Origin: Flectonema sp. DT1601 | Taxonomy: Eukaryota; Euglenozoa; Diplonemea; Diplonemida; Diplonemidae | NCBI GenBank assembly: GCA_964019425.1 | Contig: OZ025806.1 | Location: 553,374-617,373 of the forward strand | Reading direction: 5' to 3' | Length of the DNA: 64,000 bases | Shown: positions 55,354 through 64,000 of the stretch, in pieces | Layout: each line of letters begins with the position of its first letter | Position numbering within the stretch: position 1 is the first letter of the stretch | Translations under genes and position numbers: made by a program | The notes under the pieces: model-generated | Databases searched by the model: none | Seen by the model: only the letters and a program-made list of their open reading frames with translations | What the model was told of the DNA's origin: nothing

Positions 55354-57156
55354 TTATCTGATGGAATCGGGATTGCTTGAAGATGATGATGTCGACATGT
55401 CACGCTTCTTCCTCTTCCCTACAATGCGGGAAGCTCCTTCCGAAGGACCGTAGCGACAACTACGGCTGTTGTGCCCACGCCTTCTACACTTGCCACATTT
55501 ATTCGGTATTGTCTCACCTGCACTGCGGATGCGAGTCTTCTTCGGCCTGCCAACACCCTTCCTCACTTCAGGTGGTAGTGTTCCATCAGATGTGGTGTCA
55601 TGCGCGGGTTCAGGCTTCAGTGTGAGTTGATAGAGGCTGTCATAGGAAGTTGTCCACAGGTATGCTGGGCACACACGGCTGTCTGTCAATGTGTTTATAT
55701 CCAGGTGCGCTGCAACTCTCAGAATATGCATGCAAGGCAGGTTGTAGCGCCTGTAACTTGGACAGCTACATGTAAAGGGATGCCCTTCCTTCACAACAGA
55801 ACCTGTTTGGGGTTGGTTTGGCTTGCCAACTTCAAACTCACCGTCTTCGAGGCTTGTGACTTGATACGTGAAAGCCACAGTTTCCTCACGTATCTTTTGC
55901 TCGATCGGTGGGATCGGTCTGTTGGTTGAGGTTTGTTCGGAGAATGCACCTCGCCTCTCCGCGAGCTTGTCGGTCAACCACCTTCGAGTCTGCTGGATCA
56001 GAGTTAAAACTGACCCCTCGCGTGCCGGCTTCAGCAAAGAGTTTATGCTTTCCACGGCGTTGCTGGTGTAGGTATCACACCTCGCAACATCATCTGGCCA
56101 GTAAGCATCTGCCCATCGCTTCATATCGGTGTTCTTGAGGTACCGATGGGCCTTCTTCCCGTGTTGCTGCTTAACATCCTTCAGCACCTCCACCACCTTC
56201 GTGCTGTCCGCCTTTGCCAGTTCCCACACTGTTTTTGTGGCTTCTTGCTTCGTCAGGCTAGTCTCCACAGCAACATTCTTAACCAGGTGGTTAATACAAA
56301 TAGCGTGGTGGCGAATGGTGTCGTCCAACGACGTGTCGGACTCCAGTCCCTTCTGCCTGTCGGAGAACAGTGTAAATCGGGATAGTCGATTTCCATACAC
56401 AGCCAGTATTTTTCTGTTGTGGAGTGTCCACGACTGCAAGTCCTCCGACGCGGATATTGTGAACCCCAATGGCAGGAGCTTCCTGTTGGCGTCCAGACCC
56501 AGGGTCACCAGTAACACACCGCGAAATGACCCATAAAGGCCACATGCGTCAGAGAAGATTACCGGTAGCAGGTAATCAATTGCCACAGGTGGCAGAAACG
56601 CCCAGAAGCAGCTGGCGAAAACCAAATCCCTGCGTCGTTCAATGGAGAATGTCATCTCCGGATTTTTTTCTTTTAGGGCTTCGAAGTATGATTGGAGCTG
56701 CCCATACTCCGACCCTCGCTTTCCATACACCTTCTCCTTCGCTATCGCTAACCCCTTTTCCACGGTGCCTTTCTTCACCGGAATATCCCTGAAGCTCTTC
56801 AGGTCAACTGCAGCGGCTTTAGGCCCGTAGTCTGGAAAACTACGCACCTTTTCCTCCAGCACCGATGCCACCCACTCTGCTACTCCATCCCCTTCTCTGT
56901 TGCACAAGCCAGGGGAACATGTGTGAGCTTTCACCTCCCTCACCTGGAGCTCACCTTCCTTGACTACCGCCTTCACAACATACAAGCAGTCTTCTTCATT
57001 CTTGCATACCAGGGTGGTTCGGTTGCGATCACTCCTTTTCACCCTGAAGGTGTGGCCGTGCGTTGTTGACCACTCAAATACCCTGGCCTTCAGCGCTATG
57101 ACGGTGGCAAACACTTCACCTTCCGACACCTGCAGTTGTGCAACGTTGTTGTTCAT
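55354..57156 (-). CDS. MULE-2 transposase (single exon)
   Basis: A 600-residue Mutator-family transposase. The N-terminal module is THGHTFRVKRSDRNRTTLVC, ending in AHTCSPG. In the catalytic domain, VIFSDACGLYGSFRGVLLVT supplies the first Asp, FTLFSDRQKGLESDTSLDDT the second, ICINHLVKNV the conserved His region, and YTSNAVESINSLLKPAREGS the Glu. A SWIM finger follows (FTCSCPSYRRYNLPCMHILR), then an AT-hook-like GVGRPKKTR and a zinc knuckle (KCGKCRRRGHNSRSCRYG). It shares domain order with MULE-1 but is diverged and intronless. The frame is open throughout, so it may be active. It cuts and rejoins DNA at its element's inverted repeats in the nucleus. Confidence 0.88.
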   Translation of the reverse strand: MNNNVAQLQVSEGEVFATVIALKARVFEWSTTHGHTFRVKRSDRNRTTLVCKNEEDCLYVVKAVVKEGELQVREVKAHTCSPGLCNREGDGVAEWVASVLEEKVRSFPDYGPKAAAVDLKSFRDIPVKKGTVEKGLAIAKEKVYGKRGSEYGQLQSYFEALKEKNPEMTFSIERRRDLVFASCFWAFLPPVAIDYLLPVIFSDACGLYGSFRGVLLVTLGLDANRKLLPLGFTISASEDLQSWTLHNRKILAVYGNRLSRFTLFSDRQKGLESDTSLDDTIRHHAICINHLVKNVAVETSLTKQEATKTVWELAKADSTKVVEVLKDVKQQHGKKAHRYLKNTDMKRWADAYWPDDVARCDTYTSNAVESINSLLKPAREGSVLTLIQQTRRWLTDKLAERRGAFSEQTSTNRPIPPIEQKIREETVAFTYQVTSLEDGEFEVGKPNQPQTGSVVKEGHPFTCSCPSYRRYNLPCMHILRVAAHLDINTLTDSRVCPAYLWTTSYDSLYQLTLKPEPAHDTTSDGTLPPEVRKGVGRPKKTRIRSAGETIPNKCGKCRRRGHNSRSCRYGPSEGASRIVGKRKKRDMSTSSSSSNPDSIR

Positions 57157-57258
57157 TTGAAACTTAAGGATTAATAACTAACGGGGGGTTAAAAAAAAAA
57201 ATGACGCAACCGGGACTCGAACCGACGCAGCTGGAAAAAAATTGAGCGGGGAAAAAAG

Positions 57259-57331
57259 TACCCCCGGGGGATTCGAACCCGCGACCCCCCGAATGTCAAC
57301 CCGCTACCAACACCACTGTGCTATCCCGGAT
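57259..57331 (-). other. tRNA-like segment in the MULE-2 right end
   Basis: On the minus strand ATCCGGGATAGCACAGTGGT starts an A-box-like part, and GCGGGTTCGAATCCCCC gives the B-box and T-stem. It is homologous to 30,632-30,707. A second tRNA 3'-half-like piece lies at about 57,201-57,236 (GGTTCGAGTCCCGG on the minus strand). Confidence 0.6.
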
Positions 57332-57445
57332 TTCAAAAAATCGGCGCTCGGAATAGAGGGGCAAAGATTTTTGACACGAGCTTCACAAGGCCGTGACCGT
57401 AGTATACGTTTCTCCAAACCTGGGGGTGGATCTGTAGGTTTGCCC

Positions 57446-57743
57446 TTTTTTTTTTTAATCCTTTTTTTTTTTTTTAAAGAAAAAACAATCAGTTTAGCGT
57501 CTTGACCAGGACGGAAAATAGAAAGTAATCGACATAGTCGATCGATAAAAAAAAAAACAATGATAACATTGTTTATTCTTTTTTTTTTTTTTTTAAATTC
57601 TTTTTATTTATTTTTTAAGAAAAAAAAAACGGAAAATAGAAATTAGTCGACATGGTCGAACGATAAAAAAACAATGATAACATTGTTTATTCTTTTTTTT
57701 ATTTTTTTTTTTTATATTCTTTTTTATTAATTTTGAAAAAAGT
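57446..57743 (+). repeat. Satellite, 2 copies
   Basis: One A and one B unit; the B unit has GACATGGTCGAACG. Cut after TTAATTTTGAAAAAA by H1. Confidence 0.9.
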
Positions 57744-59095
57744 TGAATTTCCAGGTGAGATTTGGACTGTTAGCTTTTGGCTAAGGCCCTCCCTGAAGAG
57801 CAAGAACAAAAAAACTACTCACACCTGAAGAAAACATACACAAAGAACACACTGTAAGCTGTGTGTGTATTTTGTGTTTGTCACAACAGGAGAGAAAAGA
57901 AAGAATGTCAAGGTTGGTCACCTTGCCTATCAACGCACAACATTGGTGGTCTCTACTAGACCCTGAGTGATCCCACTGGATCTCTCATCGTTCATAGTAC
58001 CCTGTGTGAAGTTATAAAATCAAAGGTAAACTATGAACTACAAATGACTTAGCCTGTTATTATAATGCCACAGGCAGGCCCTGCATTCAGCAACTATCCA
58101 GCAGTGCTTGGATGTCCTGATCTTCTTCTAAAAAAAAGAAAGAAAAACAAAACTGTAGCTGGGATCACTCAGGATCAACAGACTACCAATGCTACCTGTT
58201 GTACTTGCTCACTATGGGGGGTGATGCCAAACACCCAGAAGTACTAAACTGCTTTCCTTCTTGCTGCCCAGGAGTTTCTGACCAGAACTAATAGAAAATA
58301 AAAAGTAGATGGGAAACAATAAAAAGTAAAATGGATATAACTGAAGTTAAACAAGACAAATGAAGTAACAGACCAGAACAGAAAGAGAATTGTAATAGAA
58401 GATTACAAATAAAAAAAATGCAAGATCAACACATGATCAGGATACACCAGCAGCTAACAAACAACATAAAATTGAAGATCAGTTGCCAGAGTATTTCAAC
58501 CATGGTAGAATACTCGCCTCTGGCAGGGATTATCCCAGACTTGTCCTTTAATCTAGTTGGACACCATGGCTTACAACCCTTCCAGAGGGAAGCACCATTA
58601 TGACTTCTATTTTTTTTCTTCAAGAAAATCATAAGGTGGGAACAAAGAAAAATGCTAAGAGGAACCCCCTATTAACACCTAAGACATCTAAACTGCAGCC
58701 CAGCCTATGCCCAATGCACTAACAGGTCATTCCCTCACACTCAGATCAAAAAATCAAAGTTCAGAGTGCATCTTAGCGTGAATGAGAGAATTTCCTCCCG
58801 CTTATTTTGAACAAAAGGGATAGGAGAAGGGATAGAAAACGAACATAACAATAAAATTCTAAGTGAGAAACACTTAGCAGAAACACTTAGCAGTTTTTAG
58901 GAGCTGAAAAGCAAAAAAAAAATCTAAGTGAGAAACACTTAGTAGAAACAATTTGTAGCTAATTAAGCTGAAAATAAAAAAATAAAAAATTCCTAAGTGA
59001 GAAATACTTAGCAACTTTTAGAACAAATATTTCAGTAAATAACCTGTAATGATTAAACCATTACAAGTTTGATGCCAAAACTGACAAGGACTGAG
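57744..59095 (+). repeat. H1 repeat, full unit (about 1.35 kb)
   Basis: Starts GTTGAATTTCCAGGTGAG, with the TTAGC-TTTTG-GCTAA hairpin at about 57,768-57,782 followed by GGCCCTCCCTG. Further stems are AAGGT-TGGTC-ACCTT (about 57,912) and three CTAAGTG-AGAAA-CACTTAG hairpins near 58,858-59,015. The short reading frames have no known domain. The first about 430 bp recur directly after the unit. Confidence 0.88.
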
Positions 59096-59527
59096 TTGAA
59101 TTTCCAGGTGAGATTTGGACTGTTAGCTTTTGGCTAAGGCCCTCCCTGAAGAGCAAGAACAAAAAAACTACTCACACCTGAAGAAAACATACACAAAGAA
59201 CACACTGTAAGCTGTGTGTGTATTTTGTGTTTGTCACAACAGGAGAGAAAAGAAAGAATGTCAAGGTTGGTCACCTTGCCTATCAACGCACAACATTGGT
59301 GGTCTCTACTAGACCCTGAGTGATCCCACTGGATCTCTCATCGTTCATAGTACCCTGTGTGAAGTTATAAAATCAAAGGTAAACTATGAACTACAAATGA
59401 CTTAGCCTGTTATTATAATGCCACAGGCAGGCCCTGCATTCAGCAACTATCCAGCAGTGCTTGGATGTCCTGATCTTCTTCTAAAAAAAAGAAAGAAAAA
59501 CAAAACTGTAGCTGGGATCACTCAGGA
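59096..59527 (+). repeat. H1 repeat, second direct copy of the left 430 bp
   Basis: Essentially identical to 57,743-58,172, then returns to satellite at GGAAAATAGAAAGTAATC. The direct repeat could be terminal-repeat-like or a partial tandem unit of period about 1,353 bp. Confidence 0.9.
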
Positions 59528-59875
59528 AAATAGAAAGTAATCGACATAGTCGATCGATAAAAAAAAAAACAATGATAACATTGTTTATTCTTTTTTTTTT
59601 TTTTTTAAATTCTTTTTATTTATTTTTTAAGAAAAAAAAAACGGAAAATAGAAATTAGTCGACATGGTCGAACGATAAAAAAACAATGATAACATTGTTT
59701 ATTCTTTTTTTTATTTTTTTTTTTTATATTCTTTTTTATTAATTTTGAAAAAAAAAAAAAAAACAATCAGTTTAGCGTCTTGACCAGGACGGAAAATAGA
59801 AAGTAATCGACATAGTCGATCGATAAAAATACAATGATAACATTGTTTAATCTTTTATAATTTTTTATTTTTTTT
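59528..59875 (+). repeat. Satellite, 3 copies; right edge of the main array
   Basis: The A/B/A units are nearly identical to 57,520-57,740, including GACATGGTCGAACG, so this segment and the H1 sequence in front were duplicated together. Decays into A/T runs at 59,860-59,900. Confidence 0.85.
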
Positions 59876-59997
59876 TTGTTTTAAAAAAAAAAAAAAAAAA
59901 ACAAGCGGAATTGATCATAATGGGTGGTAGGGGTTGTTATAACTTCGTTTGAAAATTCTTCTTTTTTGATTTCTTTTTTTTTTTTTTTCTTTTTACA

Positions 59998-60105
59998 GGA
60001 GTTAAGATCACTTTCAGGAGACAACACATACACATTAACAAGAGCAGCAAGCAGAGTTGACACTATCAATTCAAATTTGAAATACCGGGAATTAATTTAC
60101 AAGGA
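59998..60105 (+). other. Exon-like segment, gene unknown
   Basis: A long pyrimidine tract and TTTACAG precede 108 open bases encoding ELRSLSGDNTYTLTRAASRV, then DTINSNLKYRELIYKE, which looks like a helical protein exon; GTATCT follows as a possible donor. The next strong acceptor (T-run plus TTAACAG at about 60,309) would add only four residues before a stop. It may be the last part of a plus-strand gene whose upstream exons were displaced by the satellite. Not recognised. Confidence 0.35.
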
Positions 60106-60210
60106 GGTATCTCAAGTGACTTGGTATCTCTAGCGTGTCGGTATCTCTGGAGTGCTGGTATCTCGTATGTGCGTTGGTATCTCATGAGTGATGGTATCTC
60201 TTGTGCATTA
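60106..60210 (+). repeat. GGTATCTC interspersed motif, 6 copies
   Basis: GGTATCTC occurs six times with 16-20 base spacing (60,106; 60,123; 60,140; 60,157; 60,176; 60,193), with variable sequence between copies, starting exactly at the possible donor of the exon-like segment. Confidence 0.85.
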
Positions 60211-60708
60211 GAGAAACGAAAAAGAATGTCATGACCATGACGGAAGAATTGAGGAATTGAGTTAACATGTTCAATTTAACTTATTTAAACTTTTTTTTTT
60301 TTTAACAGACCGTAACTATTTGAAAATAAAATGTAGATGGGAAACAGTGAAAAGTAAAATGGATGATAAAATTAAATGAGAAATATGACATAACAGACCA
60401 GATAGAGAGTATTAAAGGGAAATTGAAAAGGAAAAGAGAAACTAGGTTAACACTTATTTAAAATTAAGACCGGTTAGTCAGTTTAAGGTCTTGACTAGGA
60501 CCAACAAAAAAGAAAGAAAAAAAATTAACGATCAAGCTGAGCTGATCCTGTTTTTATTACAAATAGGGGAGCGGGAGGGATGGAAGGAATAGAGGAAAAA
60601 AAAAGAAAAGGTTGATCAATTGGATCTGATCGTCGAGAAGAAGAAATTATTTTAAAGGTTGATCGGTATAGCCGATCGTTGAGAAAAATAAACAGATATA
60701 AATAGGAA
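60211..60708 (+). repeat. Diverged satellite relatives
   Basis: From about 60,470 on, units resemble the satellite only in outline: GGTCTTGACTAGGACC replaces the first hairpin, GATCAAGCTGAGCTGATC the second, and GATCGGTATAGCCGATCG a third. The spacing and A/T runs are kept. No gene. Confidence 0.6.
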
Positions 60709-60815
60709 TTTCGATAAGTGGGAAGTAACGGACTGGGAGCTTTTGGCTCCTGCCCTATTCCCGACGTAAACTTTCTTTTTATTTTTTTTTTTTTTTTTTA
60801 ACAGGCCCAAAGGGC
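60709..60815 (+). repeat. H2 module, truncated copy 8
   Basis: Starts GAATTTCGATAAGTGGGAAG, keeps the GGAGC-TTTTG-GCTCC hairpin and the poly-T to AACAGGCCCAAAGGGC, then switches to diverged satellite (AATCAGTTTAAATT). Confidence 0.9.
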
Positions 60816-61540
60816 AATCAGTTTAAATTAAAAAAAGAAAAAAAGATTAACGATCAAGCTGAGCTGATCTTGTTTTTATTTAAAATTAGGGGAGCGGGAG
60901 GGATGGAAGGAATAAAGGAAAAAAAAAAAAAAAAGGTCGATCAATTGGATCTGATCGTCGAGAAGAAGAAAACAATTATTTATAAAAAAAAAGAAAAAAA
61001 TGGTCGGTATAGCCGATCGTTGAGAAAAGAACAGATATAAATACAATCGGTTTTGGTGATCGACGAGTGGAGCGATCACTTGACAAGAAGGAAAAAGAAA
61101 GGACCGATTAATTGGGGCTTTGATTGTATTCCCAAGGCATGTTTTTTTTTTTTTTTTTATTATTCAATTACATTATTATTATTTTTTTTTTTTTTTAAAT
61201 TAATAATCACATTTTGTTCAAAAATATTTCATATTAGAGTAAAAGAAAAAGAAAAAAAGAAATAAGAGAAAAAAAAAAAAAAAACCATTGCTGGCCCCCT
61301 CACCACTCATAGAGGATGAGGAGGCCAGTAAGGCGTCACTCAAATCTATGCCAAGCCTTGGGAACTTGGATTGGGGTTTAGACCATTTATAATTAACAAT
61401 TAACAATTAACCTGATTAACGTTATGATCTGACGGACATAAACATATCGATAAAATAATACAAACAAAAACGAACAATAAATAATAAATAAGCTAAAAAA
61501 CTAAATAAACAAAGTGATGTGAAAGTAAGGAAAAAGAGAA
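60816..61540. other. Diverged satellite and 3' flank of the coiled-coil gene
   Basis: 60,816-61,090 repeats the variant units of 60,500-60,700 (GATCAAGCTGAGCTGATC, GGTATAGCCGATCG, GGTGATCGACGAG). Beyond that lie only T and A runs and a short AT-rich sequence. No gene is seen. Confidence 0.5.
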
Positions 61541-63158
61541 TTACAAGGGGGTGGAGTCACCGTGAACGTCATCAGCAGAACATCTCCTTCGATTGTAACG
61601 ATATCTTGATGGAGGGGTTCGTTTTTTCAGAGTTGAACGCTCAGACTTTCTCGGCGGAGTTTCATTTTCCTCATGTTCTTCTGTGTCTGGCGGACTCAAA
61701 CCTTCTGCCCATGAAGCTAATTGGAACTTCAGGGCCGCTATTTGAGACCGTGCCAAGGCGAGTTGAGCATTTAAATCGCTCGCCAGTCCCGTTAACATCA
61801 TGGATTGCTCAAGCTGCTCTGCGTGAGTTGTACACCGTTGGTGATTCAGCTCCGAGAGGCGAAGTTGGGCATCCAAAAGTTGTTCTGAGAGCTCTGCCGC
61901 TTTCTCGTTTGTTTCGAGAGAGTCATCTACTGCTCGACAGTAGTTCTCGAGTAAGTCAATTCTACCCTCGGACCATTGTCTCGCAATAGGTGTATTCTCT
62001 TTAACGGAGATAACGTGACTCTCTTGTCGTAAAATCTTGGTCGGCGTGCGGTCGAGAGCTTCACTCTGCGGCATTGTCGGAGGAATTGAGGCTAGAGGAC
62101 AAAGAGGGGTGATATAATTAAGGGTAGGGATAAGGGGTTTAATAAGAGGAGTAAAAAGACTACTCGTAGTTGTAAAGAGCGAGAGGTAGTTCTTTGCTAT
62201 CTTCATCATAGCAACAGATTCATACAGAACGGGGGTTCGGGGGGAAACTTGTTGACTAAAGTGGGTCATACGGGGACGCGCGGCACGCAAACTCTCGACC
62301 TCCTGTTGAGTATAGAAAAGTCTTATTTTACTTTCTCTTTCCTCATTACATTTGGTCTCCAATTCGTTCGACAGAAGAACAAACCTTTGATGGTAATTAA
62401 AGAGCGCCATTTCCGATAGGTCTGCTCTCTGAGTCAGATTTGCGAGCTCACGTTTCCTGTAATCTTCCACTAAGTCATATTGTCGAACTAGTGCAGAAAG
62501 AGAAGTCTTCGATTCATCGCGTTCTGCTGTTAACCGTTGAATTACTCCTTCCAGAAGTTCATATTCTTTTCTATCTTTTTCAATAATTAAAACAGGGGGC
62601 GCAGGAGGAAGTGAGGATGGATCCTGGTTGGTAGCTTTGATCTCAACAGGTAATCCATTTAGTAACTGCTTGTCTTTCTCGAGGGAGGCTGACATCGCAT
62701 TAAAGTAAAATAAAAAATAGAACATAAAAAATTCGTTCTTTCATTTGCTCTAATTCGTTTTCTAAAATCTGGCATTTCAAGGAAAGTTTCAGCCTTAATT
62801 TTCCTTCTTTTTTTTTGTACAAGGGGGTTTGAGAACCCATGTCAGATTGAGTTCTTATCACTATAGCGAAATCAGCAGGAAGTGTTTGCGATCCCGTTGA
62901 CATGAGTTCAGGTGGGGGAGTCTGGAAAGAGATGGAAGAAATAGAAGAGAATGACAAGGAGAGTCCAGTGAGCTCATCCTCATCTAACAAAACAGAAGGG
63001 GCCGGGGAGGAAGAAGAACCATTGGCAATAAGTAGAATAGAAAGAGCCGATGCGTAACAAGTTTGCCAGATAAAACATTTCTCAAGCCACGATCTTTCAA
63101 TGGTGAGCTTTTCGATCGTTTTCAGTTTTGTTACTTTGTGGATTTTGACTTCTTCCAC
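61541..63158 (-). CDS. Hypothetical coiled-coil protein, probably spliced, 5' end at an H3 insertion
   Basis: Two overlapping minus-strand frames, 63,158-62,700 (about 152 codons) and about 62,695-61,541 (about 385 codons), read like one protein joined by a short intron near 62,710; GTTCTATTTTTT could be the donor, but the acceptor is not clear. Part 1 has coiled coil at both ends and a Ser-rich middle with GSQT repeats (STGSQTLP, DMGSQTPL). Part 2 is coiled coil (EYELLEGVIQRLTAERDESK; AAELSEQLLDAQLRLSELNH), a Pro/Leu-rich stretch and a basic tail (KKRTPPSRYRYNRRR). No family is recognised; a cytoskeletal role is only a guess. No ATG opens the first frame: upstream sequence becomes H3 at CAATCCA, so the true 5' end was probably displaced by that insertion or lies in an upstream exon. 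Confidence 0.5.
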
Positions 63159-63790
63159 ATTGGATTGCAGTGGCGCAACCTATCACCCCAACTGTTGGTA
63201 TCTTTTTATTTTTTTTATTTAAAGAAAAAAGCAGGCTAAGTCGCCTGAGCTGGCATCGCCAGAATATTTAACTTCACATGGCAATGTCAGCTTGTGAAGG
63301 GATCCAGTTGGACCAAAGGTTTTCTCCCCCCACTCTATTTATCGTCATTGGTGCGCACCTTCGAACAGGAAGGCCAACATTGACGGAATTTTTTTTACTT
63401 CTCTTCCCAAGGTTGAACCTTGGGAAAAAAACAAACAATAAACACAGTGTAGACAAACACCCGCCGGACATCTGCAGAGCAGCGATCGATGTCGATGTCT
63501 TCGTTGTCGAACTTCCTGGCGTTTATGTTTTTGTTTTTAACAACAATACAACACCAACTAACAGGTTTGTCTCATTGCCCGTTCTTTCTTGTTTCCCTTT
63601 GCCGCCGGAAGAACGAAGGTCGACGGAGGTCCGAAGCATTGCTTGCGATGATGTTCCGGTATGTGTTGCGTCTCTGTTATTTGTTTGTTTCAACTCAATT
63701 GGTTCATCTCAGGTTTTAGAAGTCTTCGTCCTGTTCGATGGGAAGGGCCTGAATCAAAAGTTCACTGCCCCTATTCCTCTCCCAAATTTC
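63159..63790 (-). repeat. H3 repeat, reverse copy
   Basis: Inverse of 46,730-47,360 with few changes: CAGTGGCGCAACC at the left, CCCAAGGTTGAACCTTGGG at 63,406, and the hairpin end near 63,750-63,765, where the loop-closing pair is spoiled (GAAC-TTTTG-ATTC). The 130-bp right part seen at 47,365-47,545 is absent. Confidence 0.88.
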
Positions 63791-64000
63791 TTATTTTTAT
63801 TTTAAATTCTTTTTATTTATTTTTTAAAGAAAAAAAACTGAAAATAGAAATTAGTCGACAAAGTCGAACGATAAAAAAACAATGATAACATTGTTTATTC
63901 TTTTTTTTTTTTTTTATTTCTTTTTATTTATAAAAAAAAACAATCAGTTTAGCGTCTTGACCAGGACGGAAAATAGAAAGTGATCGACATAGTCGATCGA
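63791..64000 (+). repeat. Satellite, 2 copies, running off the window
   Basis: One B unit (AATTAGTCGACAAAGTCGAA) and one A unit (CTTGACCAGGACGG), nearly identical to 51,940-52,110. The array continues beyond the window. Confidence 0.9.

Larger units (their letters stand above)
54929..57445. mobile_element. MULE-2: Mutator-like transposon, appears complete
   Basis: Terminal inverted repeats of about 62 bp (GGGAAAACCTACAGATCCAC...CGGTCACGGCCTTGTG), inserted in a T-run so that nine T flank each side (consistent with, but not proof of, a 9-bp duplication). tRNA-like segments lie inside both ends (55,036-55,111 and 57,259-57,331). The element is 2,517 bp with one transposase gene and provides the likely enzyme source for the 1.5-kb element at 30,509. 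Confidence 0.92.

Noticed and set aside
30632-57331. The tRNA-like segments as functional tRNA genes
   Set aside because: A- and B-boxes are present, but acceptor and T-stem pairing is poor, and they sit at fixed places inside transposon ends.
57743-59527. The H1 direct repeats as ordinary LTRs of an LTR retrotransposon
   Set aside because: No coding region, primer site or target duplication is seen between or around them, and flanking satellite was duplicated with them, so a block duplication explains them equally well.
24072-60105. Joining the exon-like piece at 24.1 kb to the one at 60.0 kb as one gene with a giant repeat-filled intron
   Set aside because: The donor and acceptor phases do not agree, and there is no sequence evidence linking them.
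1-64000. Telomere repeats near the repeat island
   Set aside because: No TTAGGG-type tandem runs were noticed, so a chromosome end is not supported.

Overview
This window looks like nuclear DNA of a unicellular eukaryote. It is AT-rich and full of poly-A/poly-T runs. Genes carry short GT-AG introns, and the recognisable proteins are eukaryotic: a DEAD-box helicase, an FCP1-like phosphatase, V-ATPase subunit e, F-box proteins, a MYND protein and a MAPEG membrane protein. From 250 to 23,000 every convincing gene is on the minus strand, and most have an AG acceptor-like site 4-40 bases before the ATG. One-way gene clusters of this kind, the 820-codon repeat protein and the tyrosine-recombinase retroelement remnants would suit a euglenozoan flagellate. 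The frequent cis-introns argue against a trypanosomatid. This placement is an inference and is uncertain.

Layout. (1) 0.2-23.0 kb: a compact gene cluster with about ten genes, several spliced (DEAD-box helicase with 3 exons, V-ATPase e with 2, F-box/MYND protein with 3). One 1.8-kb DNA transposon with long inverted ends sits at 16.8-18.5 kb. (2) 23.7-60.8 kb: a repeat island with almost no host coding sequence. It holds about 80 copies of a roughly 105-140-bp satellite whose units carry small hairpins, and three mid-size repeat families (called H1, H2 and H3 here). It also holds broken tyrosine-recombinase-type retroelement pieces, a piggyBac copy, two Mutator-like elements (MULEs) that look complete, a non-autonomous MULE, and several MITEs. 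(3) 61.5-63.2 kb: a coiled-coil host gene, again on the minus strand, whose 5' side abuts an H3 copy, followed by more satellite.

How the parts fit together. The satellite is the landing pad: piggyBac, both MULEs, the mini-elements and H1/H3 copies all sit inside satellite or H2 sequence, and several show readable target-site duplications. The H2 module is joined, always at the same left edge, to very different upstream sequence (Gag-like, recombinase-like, RT-like, H1, H3), and it runs straight into satellite. H1, H2 and H3 share little else, but all contain the same small hairpin: a five-base TTTTG loop on a 5-bp stem that changes by compensatory pairs, followed by a GCCCT...CCC box. This shared, apparently structured RNA motif is the most interesting signal in the window.
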